Shown: positions 15,614 to 22,198 of the stretch, in pieces
Position numbering within the stretch: position 1 is the first letter of the stretch
How the letters are laid out: every line of letters begins with the position of its first letter
Virus record (IMG/VR): IMGVR_UViG_3300009094_000069
Location: 1-23,945 of that record
DNA length: 23,945 nucleotides
Source: a virus
Reading direction: 5' to 3' (one strand)
Program-made: the position numbers and the translations under genes
The notes under the pieces: model-generated
The model's database searches: none
Seen by the model: the letters and a program-made list of their open reading frames with translations, nothing else
What the model was told of the DNA's origin: nothing

Positions 15614-15924
15614 GCATGACCCTCGATATTGTCGTCGTTTTCCAGAAGCGCCTTGCGGATCTCGTCATCGACCACGAACGTGTTGGCCATGTCTTGCGCC
15701 ATCGTATCGAGATGCGCGGCGATCGTGCGCAGGTTGTCGGCACACTTGATGCCGGTGATGGTGTTGAGCCTGACGGTGTCATCGGCAGACGGACGCGCGA
15801 CAATGAGAACGAACTCGAACTTCGGATCACCGAAGATGCCGGTGAGCACGCCATGAATGCCATTGGCCAAGATCGACAGGCGCGCATCAGGATCAGTGGG
15901 CGCTTGGGGGTTCTCAACGTTCAT
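15610..15924 (-). CDS. Small protein of unknown function, 104 residues
   Basis: The ATG at 15924 overlaps the terL stop as ATGA, and the stop overlaps the next gene the same way, so it is the first gene of the accessory cassette. The protein has a short disordered N-terminus, a beta-rich middle (FEFVLIVARPSADDTVRLNT) and two C-terminal helices (CADNLRTIAAHLDTMAQDM and DDEIRKALLE). There are no cysteine clusters, signal peptide or membrane helix. I do not recognise it. Its neighbour being Acb2-like makes a counter-defence or host-takeover role possible, but nothing in the sequence itself shows this. Confidence 0.65.
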   Translation of the reverse strand: MNVENPQAPTDPDARLSILANGIHGVLTGIFGDPKFEFVLIVARPSADDTVRLNTITGIKCADNLRTIAAHLDTMAQDMANTFVVDDEIRKALLENDDNIEGHA

Positions 15925-17288
15925 AGCTCGATCCTCCCCGGGCGACGGGGGTTCGGCTCATCAGGAGGCGGGATGAACCATCCAGTCGGCCGACGTTCCT
16001 GCACCCTTACCACCGGAAGCAGCTTCCACGCCAGCGATCCATAGCGGAAGGCATCGGCATAGTGCGTCGTCCAGTTGCGCTTTTCCTCCTGCTTGAAGGC
16101 CTTTAGCTCCTCATCCCACGTGCGACAATACTGTTCGAGCGCCGCTACACCGATTTCCTCGCAGCGCGGGTGAAAGATCGAGAGCGGCAGCGTGCGGCGC
16201 GCGGCCTCGATGCCGTCGAGCTTGCTCATGTTCGGCACGAGGATCGGATGCAGACCGTGCTCGATCATGCTCTCGACGCGCGTGCGGCCAGATCCCCATT
16301 CGAGCACCTTGGCATCGTGCGGCACGTAGTCGTTGCCGTCCTTCCAGCCGTGCAGTGCGCGCTTCTGCTCGATCACACCGGCATAATGCTCGACGCCCGC
16401 CGTCATCGCGCCATAGACATCGAGCCAGAGGATCTGCGCGCCGCGCATCTGGAAGAACCAGATCGCAGTGTCGTCGCGCACGCCGATGTCCCATGCGCGA
16501 TGCACCGGCAGCTCGGGATCGTGCTCGACGTCGATGATGCGTTTCTCCTTGCGCACCTCCATCATTTCGAGCGCGAAGTAGGCGCCAAGGATCGCGGCGC
16601 TAAAGTTGCAATTGTATTCCTGCTCGAACTGCGCCTGACCAACGTCGCGACCGAACAGCGCGATGTACTCGGCGAGCGCCTCGTCGAGCTGCGCCTGCGA
16701 GAGCGCTGCGGTGTCGCGCGCGGTGAGCAGCGAGGTGAACCAGTGCGGGCTCTTCATCGCCATGTCGAACATGGTCTTTGCGTGGTTGCGTCCGCGCGGC
16801 GTCGTGATGAAGAGCGCGTAGCCGTTGTTCTCTTCGAGGATGGGACGGTGATAGCCCCACGCACCGGGATGCGAGAGCGCCCACTCGCTGTACGTGATGC
16901 CCGCAACGCCCGAGCCGACAGTCGCATCGTATCGATCGCTGCCAATCACCTGCCACGTCGAGCCGTTGTGAAAGCGGATGAACATCTCATTGTCATTGAT
17001 GTTGGCGCGCAGCTCGGGCGGGAACGCTTCATCAATGCGCCGCTTGCCGGTGTGCGAGTTGACCGCAGTCCATATGGCTTTTCGGCCCTGCTCATACTCG
17101 GGCAGGCAGTGCCAATAATTGCCGACGCGATCATGCGCGGAGCACGCGGCGAAGTGCAGCGCGACGTCATCCTTGCCTGCACGACGATGCCACACCGCCA
17201 TCGCGCGCTTGCCGCCATCGATGAGGTGATAAAACAGCGCTTCCTGATACGGACGCGGTCGCCAGTTATTTGGAAGACGGATCGTCAT
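15921..17288 (-). CDS. terL: Terminase large subunit
   Basis: The ATPase/nuclease motor that packages DNA. Counting from Met at 17288 (455 residues): PRPYQEALFY near the start, a deviant Walker A in VWHRRAGKDD (about 33-42), a Walker B-like GITYSEWA (about 130-137, catalytic Glu in SEW), and a coupling motif FITTPRG (about 161-167). The nuclease domain has acidic residues in HRAWDIG (D267), PHDAK (D325) and HYADAFRYGS (D412). Starts at 17294 and 17309 are in frame and no candidate has a strong ribosome site; 17288 was chosen because recognisable family sequence begins there. It overlaps the small subunit by 23 bases and the next gene by four. Confidence 0.92.
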   Translation of the reverse strand: MTIRLPNNWRPRPYQEALFYHLIDGGKRAMAVWHRRAGKDDVALHFAACSAHDRVGNYWHCLPEYEQGRKAIWTAVNSHTGKRRIDEAFPPELRANINDNEMFIRFHNGSTWQVIGSDRYDATVGSGVAGITYSEWALSHPGAWGYHRPILEENNGYALFITTPRGRNHAKTMFDMAMKSPHWFTSLLTARDTAALSQAQLDEALAEYIALFGRDVGQAQFEQEYNCNFSAAILGAYFALEMMEVRKEKRIIDVEHDPELPVHRAWDIGVRDDTAIWFFQMRGAQILWLDVYGAMTAGVEHYAGVIEQKRALHGWKDGNDYVPHDAKVLEWGSGRTRVESMIEHGLHPILVPNMSKLDGIEAARRTLPLSIFHPRCEEIGVAALEQYCRTWDEELKAFKQEEKRNWTTHYADAFRYGSLAWKLLPVVRVQERRPTGWFIPPPDEPNPRRPGRIEL

Positions 17289-17640
17289 GGCCATTGCCGT
17301 TGAGCGCATGACCGTTCGGCGTCACATCGATCGTCAACGGCTGCGACTGCACTGGCAACGGCTCGAAGCGGCGCACGATCTCGACGACAAGCTTGTTGGC
17401 TTGCACATCGATCTGCAGCGGAATGATTTTCGAGAGCGCAGGCACGAACACCTGCGGATGCGAGAGTGCGACGGACTTCAAATAATTATGAAGTCCGTCG
17501 TCGCCTCCACCACCTGCGCTGTTCGCCGCGCGCAGGAACGCCTCCTTCAGCAGGAGAGTAGGCATCGTAGGGCCGGGTGGCCTGCCCTTTGGGTTGCGAA
17601 CTTCACCCTTCTTGATCGACGTGCGGTTTGCCTTGCCCAC
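17266..17640 (-). CDS. Putative terminase small subunit
   Basis: The product (124 residues from GTG 17640) carries NRTSIKKGEVRNPKGRPPG near the N-terminus, the F/I-x-KG-x-x-x-NPKGRP-G motif of the DUF5681/small-terminase-like group. A helical region LLLKEAFLRAANSAGG and a central LSHPQVFVPALSKIIPLQI block follow. It lies directly before and overlaps terL, the usual place for the DNA-recognition subunit. No ATG precedes the motif. GTG with GAG seven bases upstream is preferred; TTG at 17646 is the alternative. The 5' end overlaps the nuclease gene by 38 bases. Assignment rests on position plus the N-terminal motif. Confidence 0.7.
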   Translation of the reverse strand: MGKANRTSIKKGEVRNPKGRPPGPTMPTLLLKEAFLRAANSAGGGGDDGLHNYLKSVALSHPQVFVPALSKIIPLQIDVQANKLVVEIVRRFEPLPVQSQPLTIDVTPNGHALNGNGHDDPSSK

Positions 17641-18100
17641 GTGCAATCTCGTGCTTTTTCTGATCTGGCGCTCTTACCACGTCGGCGAGCCCGCGCCACC
17701 ACACATCGTGATCGAACGCGAGGGCGCGCGTGCAGAGTGTGAGCGAAACGAGCTGGAAGCGCTGCACGCGCAGGCTCTCGCGACTGCAGTCGTCGAGCAC
17801 CCAGATCCGCCAGCCGCCATAGAGCGGGACGCCAAAAACAAAGCGCGCCCGGCCACCCGCACGGGCAAATGCGTCATGCCAAGCAATCTGCACGCTACGG
17901 ATGTGACGGGGGTAAAGCCAGTCCCCGGTGACCTCTGCAAGCTTCACTTCAACCGGGAGGAGCAACTTCGCAGATTGCACCAAAACGAATAAATCGGGGC
18001 ATCCGGCCGTGCCTCCGCGCGCCGTCTCCACCGGGAAAACGAACCCCGGGGGAGAGCTAAGTTGTTGGACGATATAGCGTTTCAGGGCATTCTCGTTCAT
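17603..18100 (-). CDS. VRR-NUC-like PD-(D/E)XK nuclease
   Basis: From ATG 18100, six bases after GAGGAGG's last G-run, the protein is 165 residues. The core reads ETARGGTAGCPDLFVLVQSA (25-44), then LLLPVEVKL (47-55), giving PD at 35-36 and E51-x-K53, followed by Q71 on the next helix. This is the layout of small VRR-NUC/Holliday-resolvase-like nucleases, which cut branched or damaged DNA. A GTG at 18145 would add MTFLTFLTFL, but that segment is the translation of a DNA repeat and lacks a ribosome site. The C-terminal 50 residues are not part of the usual domain. Together with the helicase and SprT-like gene it forms a repair/recombination group. Confidence 0.72.
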   Translation of the reverse strand: MNENALKRYIVQQLSSPPGFVFPVETARGGTAGCPDLFVLVQSAKLLLPVEVKLAEVTGDWLYPRHIRSVQIAWHDAFARAGGRARFVFGVPLYGGWRIWVLDDCSRESLRVQRFQLVSLTLCTRALAFDHDVWWRGLADVVRAPDQKKHEIARGQGKPHVDQEG

Positions 18101-18154
18101 CGGAGCCTCCTCGGGCAGAAAGGTCAGGAAGGTCAGAAAGGTCACCCGTTCCTA

Positions 18155-18170
18155 CTCTCTCTCTCTCTCT
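18155..18170. repeat. (CT)8 dinucleotide repeat
   Basis: Eight perfect CT units, GA-rich on the transcribed strand, inside the loop of the larger inverted repeat. On the mRNA-sense strand this is a GAGAGA purine tract upstream of the nuclease gene. Confidence 0.9.
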
Positions 18171-18177
18171 TCCCCTT

Positions 18178-18198
18178 CATCATCATCATCATCATCAT
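18178..18198. repeat. (CAT)7 trinucleotide repeat
   Basis: Seven perfect CAT units, read as seven ATG codons in a row on the minus strand. The frame from these ATGs continues about 45 codons as low-complexity sequence and stops inside the nuclease gene. There is no good ribosome site ahead of them. Confidence 0.9.
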
Positions 18199-18255
18199 TT
18201 CTCAAGTAAGAGGAGACTGACCTTTCTGACCTTTCTGACCTTTTGACCTTTTCAC

Positions 18256-18876
18256 TCAACTCCGCTCGCTCGGCATCAAAAGCCGCACACCATGCTCGGG
18301 ACAGGTCAGCCGCCCGGCCGCCATCTGATCAAGCCGCACCTTGGCGACGAAGCCGCACTCCGGGCAGGCGACGTTGGTCATCTTGGGCGTCTTCTGCACC
18401 CGGAAGTCGACCGCCCGGCCATGGGTGTAGCGCCCCGCTGGAAGGGGTCCCAGTCGCGCCAGCGTGGCCGCCCAGAGGCGTTTGAACTCATCCCCTTCCG
18501 TTGTGGCCGTCATCTTGCCGCGCAGCCCTGCGGCCGTCGCAAGCAGCCGGAACTCGCGCCCGTGCTTCACCTCGTGCGGCAGTGCGGCATGGCAAAGCTC
18601 ATGCACGAGGATCCCGGCCACGCGCACCGGGTCCGTCTCGGCCGACGTCACCCAGATCTCGCGCCCCTTGTCCTCGGTCACGTCGCCGGTCCAGCACAGG
18701 CCGATGGCGCGCATCTTGCGGTGCGGCGGGCAGATCGCGGCGCGCAGGTTCCCCGGCAGGGGTGACCCGAGCGCGGCGAACGTGCCGCGCGCGTCGGCAA
18801 TGAACTCGTTCAGCCACTGCTCGCGCGTGAGCTGGCCAGCTTGCGTCTTCTGCGTCTTGACAAGTGCGTTTTTCAT
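18256..18876 (-). CDS. SprT-like zinc metalloprotease
   Basis: The 206-residue product carries GILVHELCHAALPHEVKHGREF (as 88-98 and 99-109): HExxH at 92-96 with the third zinc ligand H105 in the HGREF block typical of SprT/Spartan-type proteases. A C-terminal zinc ribbon follows, with C171-x2-C174 and C192-x2-H195. Cellular relatives degrade proteins crosslinked to DNA. Two ATG codons are adjacent (18879 and 18876); 18876 is chosen because it puts the GGAG of the shared early leader at the same distance as in neighbouring genes. It lies downstream of the SF1 helicase and upstream of the nuclease. The protease call is solid; a role in phage DNA repair or in clearing host proteins from DNA is inference. 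Confidence 0.85.
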   Translation of the reverse strand: MKNALVKTQKTQAGQLTREQWLNEFIADARGTFAALGSPLPGNLRAAICPPHRKMRAIGLCWTGDVTEDKGREIWVTSAETDPVRVAGILVHELCHAALPHEVKHGREFRLLATAAGLRGKMTATTEGDEFKRLWAATLARLGPLPAGRYTHGRAVDFRVQKTPKMTNVACPECGFVAKVRLDQMAAGRLTCPEHGVRLLMPSERS

Positions 18877-18925
18877 CATGGTTCTCCGTTGGTTCCTGAT
18901 TTGATGCCGTGAACACTCATTTTCT

Positions 18926-18962
18926 GGACGGGCGGCAAATATCCGGTATTTGCCGCCCGTCC
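18926..18962. terminator. Perfect 16-bp hairpin between helicase and SprT-like gene
   Basis: Arms GGACGGGCGGCAAATA (18926-18941) and its exact reverse complement (18947-18962) flank the 5-base loop TCCGG. It begins seven bases beyond the helicase stop. There is no T-run on either side, so it may be a terminator of the U-poor kind, an RNase-blocking 3' end, or a protein-binding palindrome. Confidence 0.7.
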
Positions 18963-18968
18963 CGCGCC

Positions 18969-20516
18969 CTAGCGCACGAACACCAGCGTGCTCATGGCCC
19001 GGGTGATCGCCACGTAGGCGAGGTTGCGCTCCTGCAGCTGCTGCCACGGCAGCCGTGCCGCCTTGGACGGGCAGCGCGCCGCATGCTCCAGCAGCAGCAC
19101 GCGCTGCCACTCGCGCCCCTTCGAGCGGTGGTAGGTCGCCAGCACGACCACGTTCGTCCCGACGTCGTCGCCGAACAGGTTCTCGATGAACGCAACCACG
19201 TCCTCGACCGTTTGCCTGCCCTGCAGCTGCACCGCAGTGCAGATCTCGCGCAGCGTGGCGACCTTGTCGGCGACTTCCTGCGCCTTCTGCTCGCTGCCCT
19301 TGGCCAGCGCCTTCTGCGTCTCGCGCGCCTCGTAGTCCTCCAGCCGGACCAGCAGGTCCTCGATCAGCTCGACCTTCCAGCGCCGCGCCAGCTTGGCGAG
19401 CCCGGTGCCGATCGCGCGCCCCTCGACCTTGCACGCCACGCCCTTGCGGATCAGCGCGTATGCGGTCGAGACCAGCGGAGCGGTGTTGCGGCAGAGGATG
19501 GCGTCGCCCGGCGCAAGATCGGCGGGCAGCTCCTCGACGCGCAGCACCTCGCCTTCCGGCGCTTCCGCCGCCGCCTCGTAGTCGGGCACGATCTGCTGCG
19601 CGAGAGCGACCACCTGCTTCGGGCAGCGGAACGTGACGGTGAGCGGGAACACCTCCGCGCCGAGCGCCTCGACCATGTTCGCCATCGCGTTGGTGTCGGC
19701 GCCCGAGAAGCCGTAGATCGCCTGCCGGTCGTCGCCGATGATGTGCAGGTTGCCGCCCGGCGCGACGAACTTGCGCACCAGCGCGAAGCGCGCGCGCGAG
19801 ATGTCCTGCGCCTCGTCGACGAAGATCTCGTCGCGCGTGAACTTCACGCGGATGTTCTTGATCAGCGGGAACAGGATCATGTCGTCGAAGTCGACGATGT
19901 GCGTCATCTGCAGCGAGAGCTTGTAGAGCACCTGCGCGGCGGAAATCACCTGCTCCATCGCATCGGTCTCGTCGAGCCCGTTGACGTCGTAGTGGTCAGC
20001 CAGATCGGCCCACACCTGCACCGAGCCGATCGGCAGGTCGTCGAAGAAGCCGACGCCAGCCTGCTTGCCGAGCGAGACCAGCTGCATCACCTGCGCGCCG
20101 TACTGGCGCAGCACGTAGACCGGAATGGCGTCGCCGTAGGGCGAGGGGCGCCCGTCGGCGTCGGCGCCGTCGATGATCGTGCGCACGATGTCGCGCACCT
20201 TGTTGGCGTCGATCTTCGGCGAGCGGAAGGCGAAGCGCACGAGGCCCCACCCCATCGCGTGCGCGGTCTGCGCGCCAACCGTCTTCCAGTCGTCGTGGCC
20301 GCGCCGCTTCAGCTTGCTCGCGACCTCGTCGGCGATCGCCTTGTTGTAGGCGCATACCGTGACGCTGCGCTCGGGATGCGCGGCGCGCAGCGCGTCGACC
20401 GCGCTCAGGATGGTGGTGGTCTTGCCCGTGCCTGCGCGCGCCTGCAGGGCCTTGTTGCCGTCGCAGCGCGCGACCGCGTCGATGAAGGCCTGCTGCTGGG
20501 TGGTGGGTGCGTTCAT
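18969..20516 (-). CDS. UvrD/Rep-type superfamily 1 DNA helicase
   Basis: The 515-residue enzyme shows all main SF1A motifs: TQQQAFID (Q motif, 5-13), ARAGTGKTT (Walker A, 26-34), IFVDEAQD (motif II, 231-238), GDDRQAIYGFSGA (motif III, 261-273), TFRCP (motif IV, 295-299), TYHRSKGREW (motif V, 461-470) and NLAYVAITRA (motif VI, 498-507). It unwinds DNA 3' to 5' if like its relatives. At 515 residues it is shorter than UvrD (about 720), with reduced 1B/2B insertions, a size common for phage-encoded versions. ATG at 20516 follows the shared CCGGAGAACC leader. A 240-base regulatory gap precedes it. Confidence 0.92.
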   Translation of the reverse strand: MNAPTTQQQAFIDAVARCDGNKALQARAGTGKTTTILSAVDALRAAHPERSVTVCAYNKAIADEVASKLKRRGHDDWKTVGAQTAHAMGWGLVRFAFRSPKIDANKVRDIVRTIIDGADADGRPSPYGDAIPVYVLRQYGAQVMQLVSLGKQAGVGFFDDLPIGSVQVWADLADHYDVNGLDETDAMEQVISAAQVLYKLSLQMTHIVDFDDMILFPLIKNIRVKFTRDEIFVDEAQDISRARFALVRKFVAPGGNLHIIGDDRQAIYGFSGADTNAMANMVEALGAEVFPLTVTFRCPKQVVALAQQIVPDYEAAAEAPEGEVLRVEELPADLAPGDAILCRNTAPLVSTAYALIRKGVACKVEGRAIGTGLAKLARRWKVELIEDLLVRLEDYEARETQKALAKGSEQKAQEVADKVATLREICTAVQLQGRQTVEDVVAFIENLFGDDVGTNVVVLATYHRSKGREWQRVLLLEHAARCPSKAARLPWQQLQERNLAYVAITRAMSTLVFVR

Positions 20517-20519
20517 GGT

Positions 20520-20590
20520 GGTTCTCCGGGTTGCGCCAGCGCCTGCTGGCCAGCTCTTGTCCCATGTCCAAGGGGTAAAGGCAAGGCCTT
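20520..20590 (-). promoter_or_regulatory. Repeated early-gene leader, copy A
   Basis: In the helicase 5' region the plus strand reads GGTTCTCCGGGTTGCGCCAG (20520-20539), GCTGGCCAGC (20545-20554) and AAAGGCAAGGCCTT (20577-20590). The same three blocks occur in the same order and nearly the same spacing before the gene at 21732. The first block supplies the ribosome site (CCGGAGAACC on the sense strand). The other two may be promoter, operator or RNA-structure elements. Confidence 0.75.
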
Positions 20591-20630
20591 ATTTCGGGTT
20601 TGGAAAGGCCTTTTTAGCCTCTGGGAAGCC

Positions 20631-20693
20631 CGCTGGTGCGCTGTTTTTTCCCGGGCATCACCCTAGCGGGCACTCCGGAATAACGCACCAGCG
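20631..20693. repeat. 10-bp inverted repeat in the helicase upstream region
   Basis: CGCTGGTGCG (20631-20640) and CGCACCAGCG (20684-20693) are exact reverse complements with 43 bases between. The spacer includes a T6/A6 tract and a CCCGGG palindrome. It sits in the longest gene-free gap (20517-20758), whose remaining contents are the leader copy and the hairpin at 20711-20743. No convincing sigma-70 promoter could be picked out. Confidence 0.65.
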
Positions 20694-20710
20694 CCCGTCT
20701 CTGGAGCGGC

Positions 20711-20743
20711 GCGAGATGTCCTAGAGTGGCAGGGACATCTCGC
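20711..20743. terminator. 11-bp hairpin after the zinc-motif gene
   Basis: GCGAGATGTCC (20711-20721) and GGACATCTCGC (20733-20743) are perfect complements around an 11-base loop. It lies 16 bases beyond the stop of the 231-residue protein gene, where a terminator or attenuator would be expected. No T-run follows on the transcribed strand. Confidence 0.6.
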
Positions 20744-20758
20744 ACATCGGCAAGGCCT

Positions 20759-21454
20759 TTAGAGCCGGATCCAGAGGTCGCCGTCGCGCTTGTGCGTCTG
20801 CTTCCATCCCTCGTAGCGCACCACGCACTCGGCGAGGAACTCGGCCTGCATGCGGATCTTGCCGTCGCGGTGGCGCACGTCGCGCTTCTTGAAGCCGTCG
20901 AACGTGGCGTCGTCGCCGTAGAACCCCATGCGATAGTCCGAGCTGCCGATCACCTCGGCGAACGTCTCGCGCGTGAAGCTGAGCGTCTTGGTCGTCCGGC
21001 TGCAGTCCTGACCGTACACGATGTAGCCGAACGAGACCGGCGCCAGCTCGGCGACCACCTCGTTGCGCGCCTTGCGCATGACTTCGAGGCTGTTCTTCAA
21101 TCCCTCGATCATGCGGCCGAGCGCGTCGCGCGACACTTCCCAAGGATCCTTGCGGGCGCCCGGGCAGCTCGACGTCTGCCACCCGGTGCCGGGGCGCTCG
21201 TAGCCGTGGTGCGCGATCAGCCCGCCCTTGGCGAGGATCGGACGGGCGCAGCACTGGCAGTGCATGCGCTCGTTGGTGTCGTCGGCCTTCAGCTTGCGCT
21301 GCTCGATCGAGTAGTTCTTGCGGCGTTCCTTGCGGTACGTCTTCTCGATGTAGCCGAGCGCTGCCTCCTTGCTCTCGAAGGCGAGCCCGCGTAGCGCGAC
21401 GTAGCGCCCGCTGAGCGGCTTGAATTCGGTGATCACGTATTTGATGTCGCTCAT
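20759..21454 (-). CDS. Zinc-binding phage protein, 231 residues
   Basis: The central motif has cysteines C66, C68 and C69 (MHCQCCARPI), H82-H83 in GLIAHHGYERPGTGW and C97 in SSCPGA. This pattern recurs in phage proteins of unknown function and very likely binds zinc. The N-terminal 60 residues look like a small alpha/beta domain (YVITEFKPLSGRYVALRGLAF). Residues 110-135 form a helix. The C-terminal half is beta-rich and ends in WIRL. ATG at 21454 follows the CCGGAGAACC leader. The stop TAA runs directly into the recurrent AAGGCCTTGCC motif. A nucleic-acid-binding role is inferred only from the zinc motif. Confidence 0.7.
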   Translation of the reverse strand: MSDIKYVITEFKPLSGRYVALRGLAFESKEAALGYIEKTYRKERRKNYSIEQRKLKADDTNERMHCQCCARPILAKGGLIAHHGYERPGTGWQTSSCPGARKDPWEVSRDALGRMIEGLKNSLEVMRKARNEVVAELAPVSFGYIVYGQDCSRTTKTLSFTRETFAEVIGSSDYRMGFYGDDATFDGFKKRDVRHRDGKIRMQAEFLAECVVRYEGWKQTHKRDGDLWIRL

Positions 21455-21483
21455 GTTGGTTCTCCGGTTGTTGGGTTGTCGGC

Positions 21484-21732
21484 TCAGAACGGGATCTCAT
21501 CGTCGAGCAGCGCGGGCACGTAGCCGAAGGCGCCAAACTGCGGGCCACGGATCTCGATGTCGTCCTGACATTCGATGCGCCATTCGGCCAGATCATGCGC
21601 TGCTTCCTGCGCCAGCATCGCAGGGCTTTCTGCGCCGTAGTACGCGCAGGCTTCCTCGTAGGTGTTGAAGTCGTCGGCCCAACCGCCGAAACGCGGGGAG
21701 GGCATGTCGTCGGGATGCATCGGGTAGCTCAT
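21484..21732 (-). CDS. Small acidic protein, 82 residues
   Basis: The start is ATG at 21732, behind a CCGGAGAACC ribosome leader shared with neighbouring genes. A longer open frame upstream covers the leader and is not favoured. The product is acidic and aromatic, with YPMHPDDMPSPRFGGWADDF, then a helix EEACAYYGAESPAMLAQEAAHD and an acidic end DDEIPF. The DD-x-I-P-F ending resembles the C-terminal tails of single-strand DNA-binding proteins that dock repair enzymes; that comparison is inference. No family recognised. Confidence 0.65.
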   Translation of the reverse strand: MSYPMHPDDMPSPRFGGWADDFNTYEEACAYYGAESPAMLAQEAAHDLAEWRIECQDDIEIRGPQFGAFGYVPALLDDEIPF

Positions 21733-21737
21733 CTGTC

Positions 21738-21805
21738 GGTTCTCCGGGTTGCGCCAGAAGCTGGCCAGCGCTTGTTTCACGGCTGGCCAGCAAAGGCAAG
21801 GCCTT
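21738..21805 (-). promoter_or_regulatory. Repeated early-gene leader, copy B
   Basis: GGTTCTCCGGGTTGCGCCAG (21738-21757), GCTGGCCAGC (21760-21769 and again 21782-21791) and AAAGGCAAGGCCTT (21792-21805) form the second copy of the helicase-type leader. It fills the 77-base gap between two small genes. The extra GCTGGCCAGC copy could pair with the first to form a stem. Confidence 0.75.
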
Positions 21806-21809
21806 TTAT

Positions 21810-22079
21810 TCAGATGTCGTCCACGTCGTCGCCGTTCTCGGGCAGCTCGGCAGGCTCCTTTCCAGCGAGCACCTCGTAGCCGGTGAGCGAGAAGGGAAAG
21901 GTCATCTTTTTGCGTCCACCTCCCGCCTTGATCCGCTCGTAGCGCGACAGCTGCTTCTCGATCGCCTTGAGCTTGAGCGCGATGCGGGTGAGCTTGTCGA
22001 TCGTGTCGTCGCGCTGCTCGACGAGGCGACCGTACTGCGCGGCGAGGGCCGCCGCGCGCTTGGTCTGGAGCTTGTTCAT
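21810..22079 (-). CDS. Coiled-coil protein, 89 residues
   Basis: ATG at 22079 overlaps the preceding stop as ATGA. Residues 1-50 are one long charged helix (KRAAALAAQYGRLVEQRDDT, then IDKLTRIALKLKAIEKQLSR), a probable coiled coil. A basic GGGRKK turn and a short beta segment (MTFPFSLTGYEVL) follow, then an acidic end (ENGDDVDDI). No family recognised. The helical body is likely for oligomerisation; function unknown. Confidence 0.65.
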   Translation of the reverse strand: MNKLQTKRAAALAAQYGRLVEQRDDTIDKLTRIALKLKAIEKQLSRYERIKAGGGRKKMTFPFSLTGYEVLAGKEPAELPENGDDVDDI

Positions 22080-22198
22080 GAGAGCACCCACATTGCTGCA
22101 ACGCCAATGAGCATGCTCACCCAAGCGCAGGCCAAGATCACGAACGGGGCTGCGATCGCGAACAGGATGAGGCTGGCCAATCTGTTGATCGGGTTCAT
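22076..22198 (-). CDS. Tiny membrane protein, 40 residues
   Basis: The gene begins at ATG 22198 with a strong AAGGAGG site six to seven bases upstream, inside the end of the previous gene. The product is almost entirely hydrophobic after NPINR: LASLILFAIAAPFVILACAW and VSMLIGVAAMWVLS, long enough for one bent or two short transmembrane helices. It could be a holin-like or membrane-modifying early protein. Both ends overlap neighbours as ATGA, supporting translation. Confidence 0.65.
   Translation of the reverse strand: MNPINRLASLILFAIAAPFVILACAWVSMLIGVAAMWVLS

Larger units (their letters stand above)
18119..18243. repeat. Inverted repeat of GGTCAGAAA iterons around simple repeats
   Basis: Arms 18119-18144 and 18218-18243 are reverse complements at 25 of 26 positions. 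Each is built of about three direct 9-10-base units (GGTCAGAAA on one side, TTTCTGACC on the other). Between the arms lie a pyrimidine tract and two microsatellites. The whole is intergenic between the SprT-like gene and the nuclease. It could form a large hairpin in mRNA or single-stranded DNA, or act as protein-binding iterons. Confidence 0.85.

Noticed and set aside
18101-18145. Extended N-terminus MTFLTFLTFL of the nuclease from a GTG start
   Set aside because: The segment is the translation of the DNA inverted repeat. The ATG at 18100 has a much better ribosome site and the domain starts there.
18040-18198. A short minus-strand frame beginning with seven consecutive ATG codons
   Set aside because: It has no ribosome site, low-complexity KGKRERER-type sequence, and ends inside the nuclease gene in another frame. 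It is explained by the trinucleotide repeat.
20655-20700. The 14-codon frame MPGKKQRTSGLPRG upstream of the helicase as a gene
   Set aside because: It is too short, with only a weak AGGG site and no coding statistic possible. It is mentioned only as a possible leader peptide.
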